DNA of 40,275 nt from contig DRHT01000066.1 in the NCBI GenBank assembly GCA_011053055.1, positions 1 to 40,275 on the forward strand. Reading direction: 5' to 3'. Both the position numbers and the translations under genes were made by a program. Positions 15,461-23,576 of this stretch are shown piece by piece. Numbering within the stretch: position 1 is the stretch's first letter; each line of letters opens with the position of its first letter. Under the pieces are notes generated by a model that ran no database searches, was not told where the DNA came from, and saw nothing but the letters and a program-made list of their open reading frames with translations. This DNA is from Halopseudomonas sabulinigri. GTDB lineage: Bacteria; Pseudomonadota; Gammaproteobacteria; Pseudomonadales; Pseudomonadaceae.

Positions 15461-16453
15461 TCAGTTTTTCGGCGCTTCACCTATCAATTCCCGTTGCACA
15501 CGTACCGCCGTGCTCTTGGGACGCACCTGCCTGCCGCTACCTTCCAGGTGGGCCCGCGTGAAGGCCGCGCCGAACAGCAGGATCATCGAGGAGTAGTTAA
15601 CCCACAGCAGCAGCAGCGCCAGGGAGCCTGCGGCGCCGTAGGCTGACGCCGTTGCTGTATAGGCCAGGTAGATGGAGATAAGGGTGCGGCCCACCGTAAA
15701 CAACACTGCCGTAATGAACGCCCCCAGTAGCACGTCGCGCCACGACAGCAGTACGTCGGGTAGGATCTTGAACATCGCGGCGAACAGCAGCGTGGTCACG
15801 ACCAGCGACAGGGCCAACTCCACACCCACCATAGTTCCACCCGGAATAGGCAGCCAATCTTTCGCGTAGGCCATAATGGCGCTAGAAATGACGGATAACA
15901 TCAGCGAGACCAGCAGAATAAAGCCGATCGCCAGAATGATGGTGAGCGACAACAATCGACTTTTAATAAATACCCACAGGTTGTTTCGGGCAGGGCGGGG
16001 CGCAACGCCCCATATCTGATTCAGCGACTGCTGCATTTTTGCGAACACCGTGGTGGCACCCACGATGGTTGCAAAAATCCCGATCAACGCCGGCCAGATA
16101 CCGCTCTGGTCGATTTGTGAATTAGCCACTGCAGTTTGTATTGTCTCGGCGGCTTCTGGACCGAGAGTGCCTTCTAGCTGCCCAAAAAGTTGCCCGGTAA
16201 CAGCGCTCTCGCCAATAACCAGACCCACCAGCGCCACAACCACAACGAGAACCGGCGCTATGGAAAAAACAGTAAAAAACGCCAATGCAGCTGCATAAAT
16301 AAAGGCCTGACTATCGAGCCAGTTCTTGATCGCTGCACGTAAAATGCTGAACCAGTACATGATCATAGGGACACGTTGCGGTGAAAGCTTAAAACCATCG
16401 TCAAAACACCTTGTCTCGAAGTCAATCTCGCGGGTAGGAGGCATTATAGGCAT
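15461..16453 (-). CDS. YihY/BrkB family inner-membrane protein
   Basis: The ~330-aa product has the conserved YihY core: SQAFIYAAALAFFTVFSIAP, GATTVFAKMQQSLNQIWGV, SAYGAAGSLALLLLWVNYSS and the final FGAAFTRAHLEG, with about six membrane helices. The function is unknown; the old link to RNase BN has been withdrawn for relatives. The start is uncertain: ATGs at 16453, 16366 and 16360 are possible and none has a good ribosome-binding site. The family-conserved part begins after the last of these. It follows the MscS gene on the same strand, suggesting an envelope-stress pair. Confidence 0.85.
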   Translation of the reverse strand: MPIMPPTREIDFETRCFDDGFKLSPQRVPMIMYWFSILRAAIKNWLDSQAFIYAAALAFFTVFSIAPVLVVVVALVGLVIGESAVTGQLFGQLEGTLGPEAAETIQTAVANSQIDQSGIWPALIGIFATIVGATTVFAKMQQSLNQIWGVAPRPARNNLWVFIKSRLLSLTIILAIGFILLVSLMLSVISSAIMAYAKDWLPIPGGTMVGVELALSLVVTTLLFAAMFKILPDVLLSWRDVLLGAFITAVLFTVGRTLISIYLAYTATASAYGAAGSLALLLLWVNYSSMILLFGAAFTRAHLEGSGRQVRPKSTAVRVQRELIGEAPKN

Positions 16454-16561
16454 GGGCACCGAGCCTAAACACCTGCCATAGGATAGAAAATCTGTCGTCA
16501 GGCGCGGTAGTCAACGCCCGCTTAAAATAGAGCCGACGCCAGACCAAGGCCCATACGGGCG

Positions 16562-17443
16562 TTACGACTCTTTCTCGTCTTTTCCAGCAAAGGGAAGGGG
16601 ACCACTGAATGTCAGTGTTCTTTGTGGGAATGGAATTTCAATTCCTGCCTTATCCAGAGCATGTTTAACGGCCGCTACTACCTGGTCGCGGGATTCGCGA
16701 ATATCAACAGGCCTACTCTGGGTCCACCATGTCACCTCAAAATCAATTGAGCTCGCGCCAAAACCCTGCGCAAAAACCTGTACCGGCTTATCTTTATTGA
16801 CCGTCTTGACACTCTCCACTGCTTTACGAATAACCTCACGGCTTTCATCCACATTTTCGCTGTAGCCAACACCGCATTGAATGGTGATGCGCCGCGATGA
16901 TTGCTCGGTCAAAATACGCAACGGATTCGAATAGAGGTACCCGTTAGGCACTATGGTCAGTACCCCATCAGTGCGGCGGATATAGGTATCGCGGATGCTG
17001 ATGTGCTTGACCTGTCCTTCCACGTCTTCACATTCAATATAGTCATCAATGCGCATGGGTTCGCGCATCAATAGCAGCAGCCCGGCCAGCAGGTTTTCAA
17101 AGGTATCCTTAAACGCCAGGCCAATGGCGATGGACCCAACCCCCAGGCCAGCCAACAGTTTGGTTGGCGTTAACCCCGGCATTGCTATCATCGCCGCAAT
17201 CAAAATACCGATACTCCAAATGCCTATCACGATGATTTTACGAAGGGCTTCCTGCAGAGAGGGGCGCAAACCAGATCGCGTGCTCGCTTTAGTGAACACT
17301 TTCACCACAATGACTTTGATCAGCCAGGTTAAAAACAAAAAAGCCAGAGCGGCGATCAGTTGTGGGGCGCTTTCGATGGTTGATGTCAGGGCACCTTGCA
17401 GCTGATCTTTTAAAATAGCGATAGGATTAATATCAAACTCCAT
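16562..17443 (-). CDS. MscS-type mechanosensitive channel
   Basis: The 293-aa product has three N-terminal membrane helices, the pore-lining segment GLGVGSIAIGLAFKDTFENL, the beta domain (PMRIDDYIECEDVEGQVKHI, VPNGYLYSNPL) and an alpha/beta C-terminus. MscS channels open under membrane tension and release solutes on osmotic down-shock. The length matches E. coli MscS (286 aa). AAGGA lies 6 bases before the ATG. It is upstream of the YihY gene on the same strand. Confidence 0.93.
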   Translation of the reverse strand: MEFDINPIAILKDQLQGALTSTIESAPQLIAALAFLFLTWLIKVIVVKVFTKASTRSGLRPSLQEALRKIIVIGIWSIGILIAAMIAMPGLTPTKLLAGLGVGSIAIGLAFKDTFENLLAGLLLLMREPMRIDDYIECEDVEGQVKHISIRDTYIRRTDGVLTIVPNGYLYSNPLRILTEQSSRRITIQCGVGYSENVDESREVIRKAVESVKTVNKDKPVQVFAQGFGASSIDFEVTWWTQSRPVDIRESRDQVVAAVKHALDKAGIEIPFPQRTLTFSGPLPFAGKDEKES

Positions 17444-17947
17444 CAGCTTTCCTTGTACCTTGTTATTATCGAAAGTAATTCAGTTTTACCCGAAGCGGCC
17501 CGCGAGCGACTATGCCATTGTGTATAAGTTGTTAGCGCGCTATCAGCTCATAAACACCACATAAGTACCCTGGTCACCAACCGGCTGCGGACAACAACAC
17601 TCATCGGCTCTCGCTCACAATAGCGATCAGTTGACCGTCGGTAAAATGCTATTTCGGTGTAACCAGGCTCGCTTCATTCACCTATTACGCATGCGCGATC
17701 AACTCACCGGGCTCGGTTGCGGTGTGCCTCACGACCTCGGATAAAAGACGACGAGTTGATCATTAGCGCAATAATGCACAGAACGAAGCCCAAGGCATGT
17801 CAGTTTGGGTGGCAGCGCACTGTTTAGGCTACGATCAGACAGTCCGGCGACGCGCATCACTCAGGCGCTAAGGGCTTGCCCCTCGTTATATGCGCTAACA
17901 CCGGTTAGCGCAGTGCCAGAGCACCTACCTTTTTCAGGAGAATAAAA
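17444..17947. other. 504-base intergenic region with a palindrome
   Basis: No gene is supported here. At 17891-17912 a perfect 9-bp inverted repeat, TGCGCTAAC-ACCG-GTTAGCGCA, lies 36 bases before the MDR gene start and could be an operator or a leader hairpin. The rest contains scattered regulatory-looking AT patches (for example GTTGATCATTAGCGC) but nothing I can assign. Confidence 0.5.
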
Positions 17948-19075
17948 GTGTCAGATACCAACATCGAACTTATTTCCACCATTAGCGAAAACAACAAGCT
18001 GGAACTCGCCCTGCGCGAGATCGAGATTCCCGAGCCCGGCGAGAACGACGTGATCATCCGCATCGAAGCCGCCCCCATTAACCCGTCGGATCTGGGCGTG
18101 ATGTTCAGCGCGGCCGATATGACGACTGCCAAGCAATCCGGTAGCGCTGATCGCCCGGTCATCACTGCCGATTTCCCGGCCAAGTTTATGGGCGCTGTTA
18201 AAAATCGCATTGGCAAGGCGATACCCGTGGGCAACGAAGGCGCTGGTACCGTTATCGCTGCGGGCTCATCCGCCGCTGCACAAGCGCTGATGGGCAAAAC
18301 CGTCGCCTTCATCGGCGGTGGTAGCTACCGCAAATTTCTCCGTGCCAATGTGCAGAGCTGTCTGGAACTGGAGTCGGGTACTACTGCGGTTGAGGCCGCT
18401 TCCAGCTTCGTTAACCCGCTGACCGCATTGGCCATGGTAGAAACCATGCGCGCTGAAGGTCACAAGGCTATCGTTCACGCGGCCGCCGCTTCTAACCTCG
18501 GGCAAATGCTTAACCGCATCTGCATCGCCGACGGCATCGACCTGGTCAATATCGTCCGCAAGCCAGAACAGGAAGCCTTGCTGCGCGATCTGGGTGCCAA
18601 GTACGTGGTCAACTCTAGCAGCGATAGCTTTATGGCTGACCTGACCCAGGCATTGATCGAAACCGGCGCGACCATCGCCTTCGACCCTATCGGTGGCGGG
18701 CGATTGACTAGCGATATCCTCACCTGCATGGAAGTGGCCGTCTCTCGCGACATCACTGAATACAGCGTGTATGGATCTACCATCTACAAACAGGTTTACG
18801 TTTATGGCGGCCTTGATCGCGGCCCCATCACACTGAACCGCAGCTTCGGTTTTGCTTGGGGTGTGAACGGCTTCTTGTTGTTCAGCGCGTTAGGGAAATT
18901 GAATAAGGACACCGTCGCTGCCATGCGCAAGCGCATCGCCGCCGAGATCAAAACCACCTTCGCCAGTAGCTACACTCACGAAGTGTCCTTGGCCGGTGCG
19001 TTAAAACTGGAGTCGATGGCGGTTTACGGCAAGCAAGCCACCGGAGAGAAGTTCCTGATCAAGCCACAGAGCTAA
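17948..19075 (+). CDS. Zinc-binding-dehydrogenase family (MDR) oxidoreductase
   Basis: The 375-aa product is a medium-chain dehydrogenase/reductase: a GroES-like N-terminal domain (DVIIRIEAAPINPSDLG, VGNEGAGTVIAAG), then a Rossmann domain (KAIVHAAAASNLGQMLNR, DLGAKYVVNS). The cofactor loop AAAASNLGQ lacks the classical GxGxxG. The catalytic-zinc cysteine of alcohol dehydrogenases is absent at the expected place, so a zinc-independent quinone or enoyl reductase-like activity is more likely. The start is GTG, with AGGAG 7 bases upstream. A palindrome precedes the gene and a strong hairpin follows it. Confidence 0.85.
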   Translation: MSDTNIELISTISENNKLELALREIEIPEPGENDVIIRIEAAPINPSDLGVMFSAADMTTAKQSGSADRPVITADFPAKFMGAVKNRIGKAIPVGNEGAGTVIAAGSSAAAQALMGKTVAFIGGGSYRKFLRANVQSCLELESGTTAVEAASSFVNPLTALAMVETMRAEGHKAIVHAAAASNLGQMLNRICIADGIDLVNIVRKPEQEALLRDLGAKYVVNSSSDSFMADLTQALIETGATIAFDPIGGGRLTSDILTCMEVAVSRDITEYSVYGSTIYKQVYVYGGLDRGPITLNRSFGFAWGVNGFLLFSALGKLNKDTVAAMRKRIAAEIKTTFASSYTHEVSLAGALKLESMAVYGKQATGEKFLIKPQS

Positions 19076-19105
19076 GTTTCAGTCTCTGGCCGCAAGGCTA
19101 GCTTG

Positions 19106-19134
19106 GGCGCTGGAGTCGGATCGACTTCAGCGCC
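19106..19134 (+). terminator. Terminator-like hairpin after the MDR gene
   Basis: GGCGCTGGAGTCG pairs with CGACTTCAGCGCC (13 pairs including one G-U) around a 3-base loop, 30 bases after the stop codon. The following TATCCT is a poor U-tract. Confidence 0.5.
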
Positions 19135-19178
19135 TATCCTGCTCTGTTCGATGATACAAAATAATAGTCAGGCGCCAG

Positions 19179-19595
19179 CTACTGCCCGGCAGGCACCAAG
19201 ATCATCTGGCGATCGACAAAGCCTAGGCGATAAGCCGTAGTGCTAGACTCCGCAATCTCTACATAGGTTTCCGCCACACTTGCTGCGCAGTTTGGATTCG
19301 GATTCGCACGAACTAAATACCGCCCGGCATTCAAGTGGATCTCAAGCTTCTGACCCACATCAATACGCGCAATATCTTCACCGTCGAGTGAAATTCCAGG
19401 CTTGCATGCAGCGCCTCTCATGCCCGTATCGCGCTGGAGTAGTAACAGCCCAGTATTTTCACCCGGGACACGATAATTTTGCGTTCTCCACGTTGACGGC
19501 GGAACCGTCAATCCGTTGTAACCTTGGACCGGAACGGTGGGGCCTACGCAACCTGTCAGTATGGCGACGGTAAAAATAATAATAAATGCTCTCAT
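19179..19595 (-). CDS. Lipoprotein of unknown function
   Basis: From the ATG at 19595 (GGAG 9 bases upstream) the product is 138 aa with a lipoprotein signal (MRAFIIIFTVAILTGC). The mature part looks like a beta-sandwich: GISLDGEDIARIDVGQKLEI, then HLNAGRYLVRANP, as in lipoproteins with a PEGA/DUF2846-like layout. It includes two cysteines that could form a disulfide. I cannot name the family. It stands alone between the MDR gene and the DUF2959 gene. Confidence 0.7.
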   Translation of the reverse strand: MRAFIIIFTVAILTGCVGPTVPVQGYNGLTVPPSTWRTQNYRVPGENTGLLLLQRDTGMRGAACKPGISLDGEDIARIDVGQKLEIHLNAGRYLVRANPNPNCAASVAETYVEIAESSTTAYRLGFVDRQMILVPAGQ

Positions 19596-19784
19596 TCTTG
19601 AGCTCTCCACATTCTCTGATTCTTATTTCTGATACAAAAGAATTAGCATTATTGGCATTGTGATCCAACTCACAATCCCCAAAACTAGCCATCATCGGCA
19701 AACAAGATTCAGATAGTTACTTAGAATATTCCATCCTTATGGCTCAAAGGGTCTGGAGTGGTTGCTCGTCTAACTTCATTGGTT

Positions 19785-20429
19785 CTAATTCTGGAGGCTG
19801 CTGATAAAGGCGTCTGATTCGGCAATGGATCTCTCCATCTCCCTGATCAGTTGGGCAACGTCGGTTTCGATACTCCCCAGTTCACCCTGTAGCGAGTCAA
19901 TCGCGCGCGCATTCAGATTGTGCTTTAGAAACAGCACTTGGTCCTGGAATGCTCGTAATACTGGCTCCATGCGGGCCTCTGCACTGCGCATAGCCTTGAT
20001 GAGTCCCTGGTACTGCCGTCGTGTCTGGCTTAGCTTGGCTGCACTTTGGCGTTTGAGGCTGGCGCTGCTATATAGCTCAATTTCATCCTCCCACTCATCG
20101 AACAATGCCTCGGAAACATCTTCGACCGCATCAATGCGCTCGGTCACCGCTTTAGCTGCGGCTTTACTGTCTTCGTATTCGTCGTTCAGCCTGTCGTAGC
20201 GTGTGGCCAAGTCCTGATCCTTGATCTGAATAATGGATCGGAATTGCGCCAAGGCGGACTCGAATTGCTCCTTTGCATCGGTCTGCGCTTCCTGAGCCGA
20301 CTCCACGCGATCAACCATGATGTCGCGTTTGTGAACGCCCACTCTCTCCATCGCGCCGTAATACGCCGACTGACAGCCCGCGGCTGCCACCACCAACACA
20401 GAAACGAAAAGCAAACGAATGAACGACAT
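19785..20429 (-). CDS. DUF2959 family coiled-coil lipoprotein
   Basis: The 214-aa product has a lipobox (VVAAAGCQSAYYG) and then the DUF2959 opening (AMERVGVHKRDIMVDRVESA) and long heptad-rich helices almost to the C-terminus (SALAQFRSIIQIKDQDLA, RRQYQGLIKAMRSAEARM). Members are widespread in marine gammaproteobacteria and of unknown function. The protein is probably held at the envelope by its lipid and oligomerises through coiled coils. Confidence 0.88.
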   Translation of the reverse strand: MSFIRLLFVSVLVVAAAGCQSAYYGAMERVGVHKRDIMVDRVESAQEAQTDAKEQFESALAQFRSIIQIKDQDLATRYDRLNDEYEDSKAAAKAVTERIDAVEDVSEALFDEWEDEIELYSSASLKRQSAAKLSQTRRQYQGLIKAMRSAEARMEPVLRAFQDQVLFLKHNLNARAIDSLQGELGSIETDVAQLIREMERSIAESDAFISSLQN

Positions 20430-20796
20430 GCGTCATTACCTCTAGTTAAATTCAGATGAGCTAGATCAGAGCAGATGACCGCCTTAGCGCACAGGATTAC
20501 GCATAGCGTATGTCTGGATGGCGAAATCACACAAGCGGGATTGTCGGCAGTCCTTGCCCGTTCAGGAGCGAGTGCTGTCAGGTGAGCTTGGACAGTTATA
20601 TGACACGGAGTGATGGTGCTGGCAATCTGCCTGCTGCACTATGCGTCTGTGCGGAACTGTTGCTCTCATGGATCGTCATATTCAGGAATTGCTGCGAGGT
20701 CAGTGTCAGTGTTTATTCACTTGAATCATTACGTTGGAGTGCCTTTGCTTTGACGCACGTTAGAATTTTGGGGCCCAAGCGGCCTTTGGCGCCAAA
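20430..20796. other. 367-base divergent intergenic region
   Basis: It separates the DUF2959 gene (minus) from the CHASE-GGDEF gene (plus) and should hold both promoters. I see no supported gene, strong dyad or recognisable operator here. Confidence 0.4.
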
Positions 20797-22329
20797 TTGA
20801 AGCGCTCTCCCTTTGTCCCAATTGTGATCCTGGCTGTGCTGGGATTGTCTCTCTGCGCGGCATTGAGTCGTAGCTTTTACGTTCAGGATACCTTGGCTAT
20901 TTCCACCGAATTTCAGGGGGATATTGACCAGATTGCGGCGGTATTGGAGCGGGAGGTACTTCTCAACCTCGAGGTGCTTTTTGCTTTGAAAGCGGCCATC
21001 GAGGTTGTGCCCGGTATGGACGCTGATCGTTTCAAATCCATCACCCAAGGCATACTCGAGCGTTCACCTGCGATCATGGCCTTTGCTTGGGCCCCATCCA
21101 TTGAGCGCAACCAGATAGCGAATTTGGAAAGGGAACAGCAGCGCCTTTTTCCGGATTGGCGTCTTAGCGAAAGGGATGCTGAAAACAGAGTGGTTCCTGT
21201 AGCCGAACGGAGCTGGTACGTCCCTGTGCAGTTCATAGCGCCATTGGAGAAGAATGGTGCTGCGATGGGTTTTGACCTAGCCAGTGAAGCCAATCGACGC
21301 GCAGCAATCGAAACTTCACGCGACACGGGCAGGATGGTTGCGACTGCTGGCATCAAGCTGGTGCAAGAGTCCGATAAACAGCAGGGTTTTTTGGTGTTTG
21401 CTCCACTTTATAAGGGCCGACCGACCAACCTGGAACAGCGGCGTGAGGCCCATTATGGTTACATCAACGGCGTCTTCCTGGTTGGGGAACTGGCCAATCA
21501 AGCGATTGGTATTAGAAACAGCCCCAGTCTGCTGTTTCAAGTGGTAGACGTGACCGACGCGCAACCTAACCAGCTATACAGTAATGCCGATCCTGGAGCA
21601 TCAAGGTGGGTAAGCGATATGGGGTATAAAACCCTGCTGGCCGACGTGGCGGGCCGCACCTGGCAGATTCAAGCCAAGCCGTCACAGACCTATATCGATG
21701 CCCGACGTAGCTTTTTGCCGGCGCTGATCATGGTGTCAGGTTCTTTTTTCATTGCATTGCTGGTGATCTATGCGCTGATCAACGTCAATCGGAACCGCGC
21801 GCTCGTTGCTAGCAAGGAGGAACTGGAGAAAATGTCGCTCACCGACGGACTGACCCAGCTGGAGAACCGAAGGCATTTTGATCAATTTCTCGAACAGGAG
21901 TGGGCTCGCGCCATGCGACAAACCCAACCACTGTCATTGATCATGCTGGATATAGATCACTTCAAACACTACAACGATCATTATGGGCACCCCGCCGGTG
22001 ATGAGTGCCTGAGGAATGTGGCGCGCGTTCTACAGGGCGTCGTGCGCAGGCCGACCGACATGCTGGCCCGCTACGGAGGAGAAGAGTTCGCAATCATTCT
22101 GCCCGATACGGCCAATGGTGGGCTCGTCGCCGAAGCCTGTCGAGCCGCCATTGAAAAAGCGGCGATGCAGCACGAATTTTCCGATGCCAGTAAACGCCTG
22201 ACGATCAGCGCTGGCGTGTGCTCAATGGTGCCGGGCGAGGCCAACAGTTTGGATGAACTTAAGCAACAGGCAGACGCTGCGCTCTATCGTGCAAAACATG
22301 CGGGTCGCAATACGGTGGAACTGTCTTGA
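20797..22329 (+). CDS. Diguanylate cyclase with CHASE sensor (CHASE-GGDEF)
   Basis: The 510-aa membrane protein has a first TM helix (VPIVILAVLGLSLCAAL), a periplasmic CHASE domain (PAIMAFAWAPSIERNQ, FIAPLEKNGAAMGFDLASEA, TAGIKLVQESDKQQGFLVFA), a second TM helix (FLPALIMVSGSFFIALLVIY) and a GGDEF domain. The catalytic GGEEF and the product-inhibition site RPTD are intact, so c-di-GMP synthesis with feedback inhibition is expected. CHASE domains bind small extracellular ligands, which cannot be named here. The start is a TTG at 20797, the only usual start after the in-frame stop at 20761. Confidence 0.9.
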   Translation: MKRSPFVPIVILAVLGLSLCAALSRSFYVQDTLAISTEFQGDIDQIAAVLEREVLLNLEVLFALKAAIEVVPGMDADRFKSITQGILERSPAIMAFAWAPSIERNQIANLEREQQRLFPDWRLSERDAENRVVPVAERSWYVPVQFIAPLEKNGAAMGFDLASEANRRAAIETSRDTGRMVATAGIKLVQESDKQQGFLVFAPLYKGRPTNLEQRREAHYGYINGVFLVGELANQAIGIRNSPSLLFQVVDVTDAQPNQLYSNADPGASRWVSDMGYKTLLADVAGRTWQIQAKPSQTYIDARRSFLPALIMVSGSFFIALLVIYALINVNRNRALVASKEELEKMSLTDGLTQLENRRHFDQFLEQEWARAMRQTQPLSLIMLDIDHFKHYNDHYGHPAGDECLRNVARVLQGVVRRPTDMLARYGGEEFAIILPDTANGGLVAEACRAAIEKAAMQHEFSDASKRLTISAGVCSMVPGEANSLDELKQQADAALYRAKHAGRNTVELS

Positions 22330-22357
22330 GACGCTCCTTGATGGTTCATTAGGCATT

Positions 22358-22383
22358 AAAAATCCCCGGCTTTGCGGCCGGGG
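22358..22383 (-). terminator. Rho-independent terminator at the end of the cassette array
   Basis: On the minus strand GGGGC-rich arms (22377-22383 with 22364-22370; CCCCGGC/GCCGGGG) enclose a 6-base loop and run into ATTTTTAA. It closes the minus-strand gene at 22412-22633. It also lies 34 bases past the plus-strand cyclase, where it may act in the other direction. An alternative stem CCGGGGG/CCCCCGG (22378-22398) overlaps it. Confidence 0.8.
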
Positions 22384-22411
22384 GTTCTGCTGCCCCCGGT
22401 TTATTCGCCAC

Positions 22412-22633
22412 TTAATATGTTGAATTAGGCGAGTTCTCCGGGTTTATTTCACCATAAACCTCATCAGGGTCGACGTCATTCGTCAATAATATTTCTCTCA
22501 CCGTTTGAATGTGGTCTAAGACTTTTTGGTAACGATCACCGTACTCAAATTTAGTTACTTCAATTGATCTTGGCATGTAAGTAAATGCAATTTTCAATGC
22601 GTTTAGGGAGGGCTCACTCATTTTTTCGCTCAT
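22412..22633 (-). CDS. Small unknown protein, last gene of the cassette array
   Basis: The 73-aa product (KIAFTYMPRSIEVTKFEYG, then ILLTNDVDPDEVYGEINPE) has no recognised domain, signal or TM helix. Its ATG lies about 20 bases after the recombination core of the attC at 22653-22730, as expected for the next cassette in a minus-strand array. No attC follows; instead there is a terminator. It may be the last cassette with its attC lost, or the chromosomal gene at the array boundary. An ATG 12 bases in is an alternative start. Confidence 0.55.
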   Translation of the reverse strand: MSEKMSEPSLNALKIAFTYMPRSIEVTKFEYGDRYQKVLDHIQTVREILLTNDVDPDEVYGEINPENSPNSTY

Positions 22634-22652
22634 TTATTCTAGTTATCTGTAT

Positions 22653-22730
22653 TCATAACGCCCGGCTCACGCGCCGATTTGGAGCCGCGAAGCGGCTGAA
22701 AATCGGGCGCCGTGCAGCCGATTGTTAGGT
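22653..22730 (-). repeat. attC recombination site (cassette 22725-23471)
   Basis: Read on the minus strand, the site runs from an inverse core ACCTAAC (22724-22730) to a core GTTATGA (22653-22659). Between them lie complementary arms (GGCTCACGCGCCGATTT against AAATCGG-GCGC-CGTGCAGCC) and a terminal hairpin AGCCGC-GAA-GCGGCT. This is the folded architecture recognised by integron integrases, about 78 bp. The TAA of the upstream cassette gene lies inside the inverse core, a typical cassette feature. Confidence 0.85.
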
Positions 22731-23471
22731 ATTCTTTTTGCGATCATGCTTCTTGGTATTTCGCAGCACTTCCTTTTGCGACACGACTTCCCGCCAGTAT
22801 TCATGGCCATGACCCATATCAGTTTTCTCGGCGTAGTAGAGTCTTTTATAAGGTTCACCACGATTGGCGAAATGGCAGAAGATATGGGACAGATAATAAT
22901 ATTCATCTCCGTCAATATTCATAGACTCTACAAAGTCATAAGGGATTTCGCCAACTAGCATAAGTGTGGCCTCTTTATCTTCGCCAGCTTTGTAATTTAT
23001 CTTTCTCCACTCGCCTGACTCCTCCACAAGCTCATCCCATCCAAGGCCGACGATGATTCCCATGTGGTAGGTGTCAAGGAGACCAGCTTTGAACCACGAA
23101 GTAATGCCCCGCTTCCCCTCAATATTCGGGTAATCATCCATTCGGTTAACGTGGCGGATAATGACATCCCGGCGAAGGCTCTGGGTTCTACATCGATTTA
23201 TTTCTTCTTTGAATATATCCCGCAGGGTGTCGTGATGCTTCACTCGCTCAGAAGGAGTGCGCTCCACTCCCTCCGTCTGGAATACTTTGCCTTCGTACCT
23301 ACGAAATCCCTCTGTGGCTATGAATAGAAGAGCTGTTCCAGCAAAAAAAGGCTCATAAGGTCCGGAAGGGCTATACATCCATAGAACGGCTAGACTTACA
23401 GAAGCTACGAACGCAGCAGTTTCGACTGTAAGAATTACGTAAGTTTTCGTTGGCACCAAGTTTCCTTCCAT
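22725..23471 (-). CDS. Integron cassette gene: two-TM protein of unknown function
   Basis: The 248-aa product has two N-terminal membrane helices (residues ~10-30 and 38-55, with PSGPYEPFFAG between them) and a ~190-residue cytoplasmic domain (RRDVIIRHVNRMDDYPNIEG, SWFKAGLLDTYHMGIIVGLG, YYYLSHIFCHFANRGEPYKR). I do not recognise the soluble domain. Two-helix anchors with a short xYEP link occur in bacterial conflict and defence proteins, so a membrane-tethered sensor or effector is possible but unproven. The ATG lies 4 bases past the recombination core GTTAGGT, and the stop lies inside the following attC, so the gene fills one cassette exactly. Confidence 0.75.
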   Translation of the reverse strand: MEGNLVPTKTYVILTVETAAFVASVSLAVLWMYSPSGPYEPFFAGTALLFIATEGFRRYEGKVFQTEGVERTPSERVKHHDTLRDIFKEEINRCRTQSLRRDVIIRHVNRMDDYPNIEGKRGITSWFKAGLLDTYHMGIIVGLGWDELVEESGEWRKINYKAGEDKEATLMLVGEIPYDFVESMNIDGDEYYYLSHIFCHFANRGEPYKRLYYAEKTDMGHGHEYWREVVSQKEVLRNTKKHDRKKNT

Positions 23472-23476
23472 TCCCT

Positions 23477-23574
23477 ACCTAACGCTTTGCTAAGCGGAGA
23501 AAAATCGTTGGCTAAAATTAGCGAGGAACGAGCAAAAGCCAACTTTTTTTGTCCGTTTAAGCAACTTGTTAGGC
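23477..23574 (-). repeat. attC recombination site (cassette 23577-24317)
   Basis: On the minus strand the site begins with inverse core GCCTAAC (23568-23574) and ends with core GTTAGGT (23477-23483). It is about 98 bp. The arms pair as TTGCTTAAACGGACAAAAA against a near-complement with GCGGAGAAAAA, and AGTTGGCT pairs with AGCCAAC. The central segment is AT-rich. The inverse core matches the reverse complement of this cassette's own left end (GTTAGGC), as in true cassettes. Confidence 0.85.
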
Positions 23575-23576
23575 AT

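Noticed and set aside
20510-20800. 96-residue frame before the CHASE-GGDEF gene
   Set aside because: No similarity, no ribosome-binding site, and it overlaps the cyclase start; treated as intergenic.
22384-22400. CCCCCGG repeat as a possible last attC
   Set aside because: No core or inverse core flanks it. With its partner arm it forms an alternative hairpin at a transcription terminator. The nearby GCCTAATG has only partial likeness to a core.
22725-23471. CBASS Cap15-like effector (two TM helices plus soluble domain)
   Set aside because: No beta-barrel pattern that I can defend and no CD-NTase gene nearby; left as unknown.
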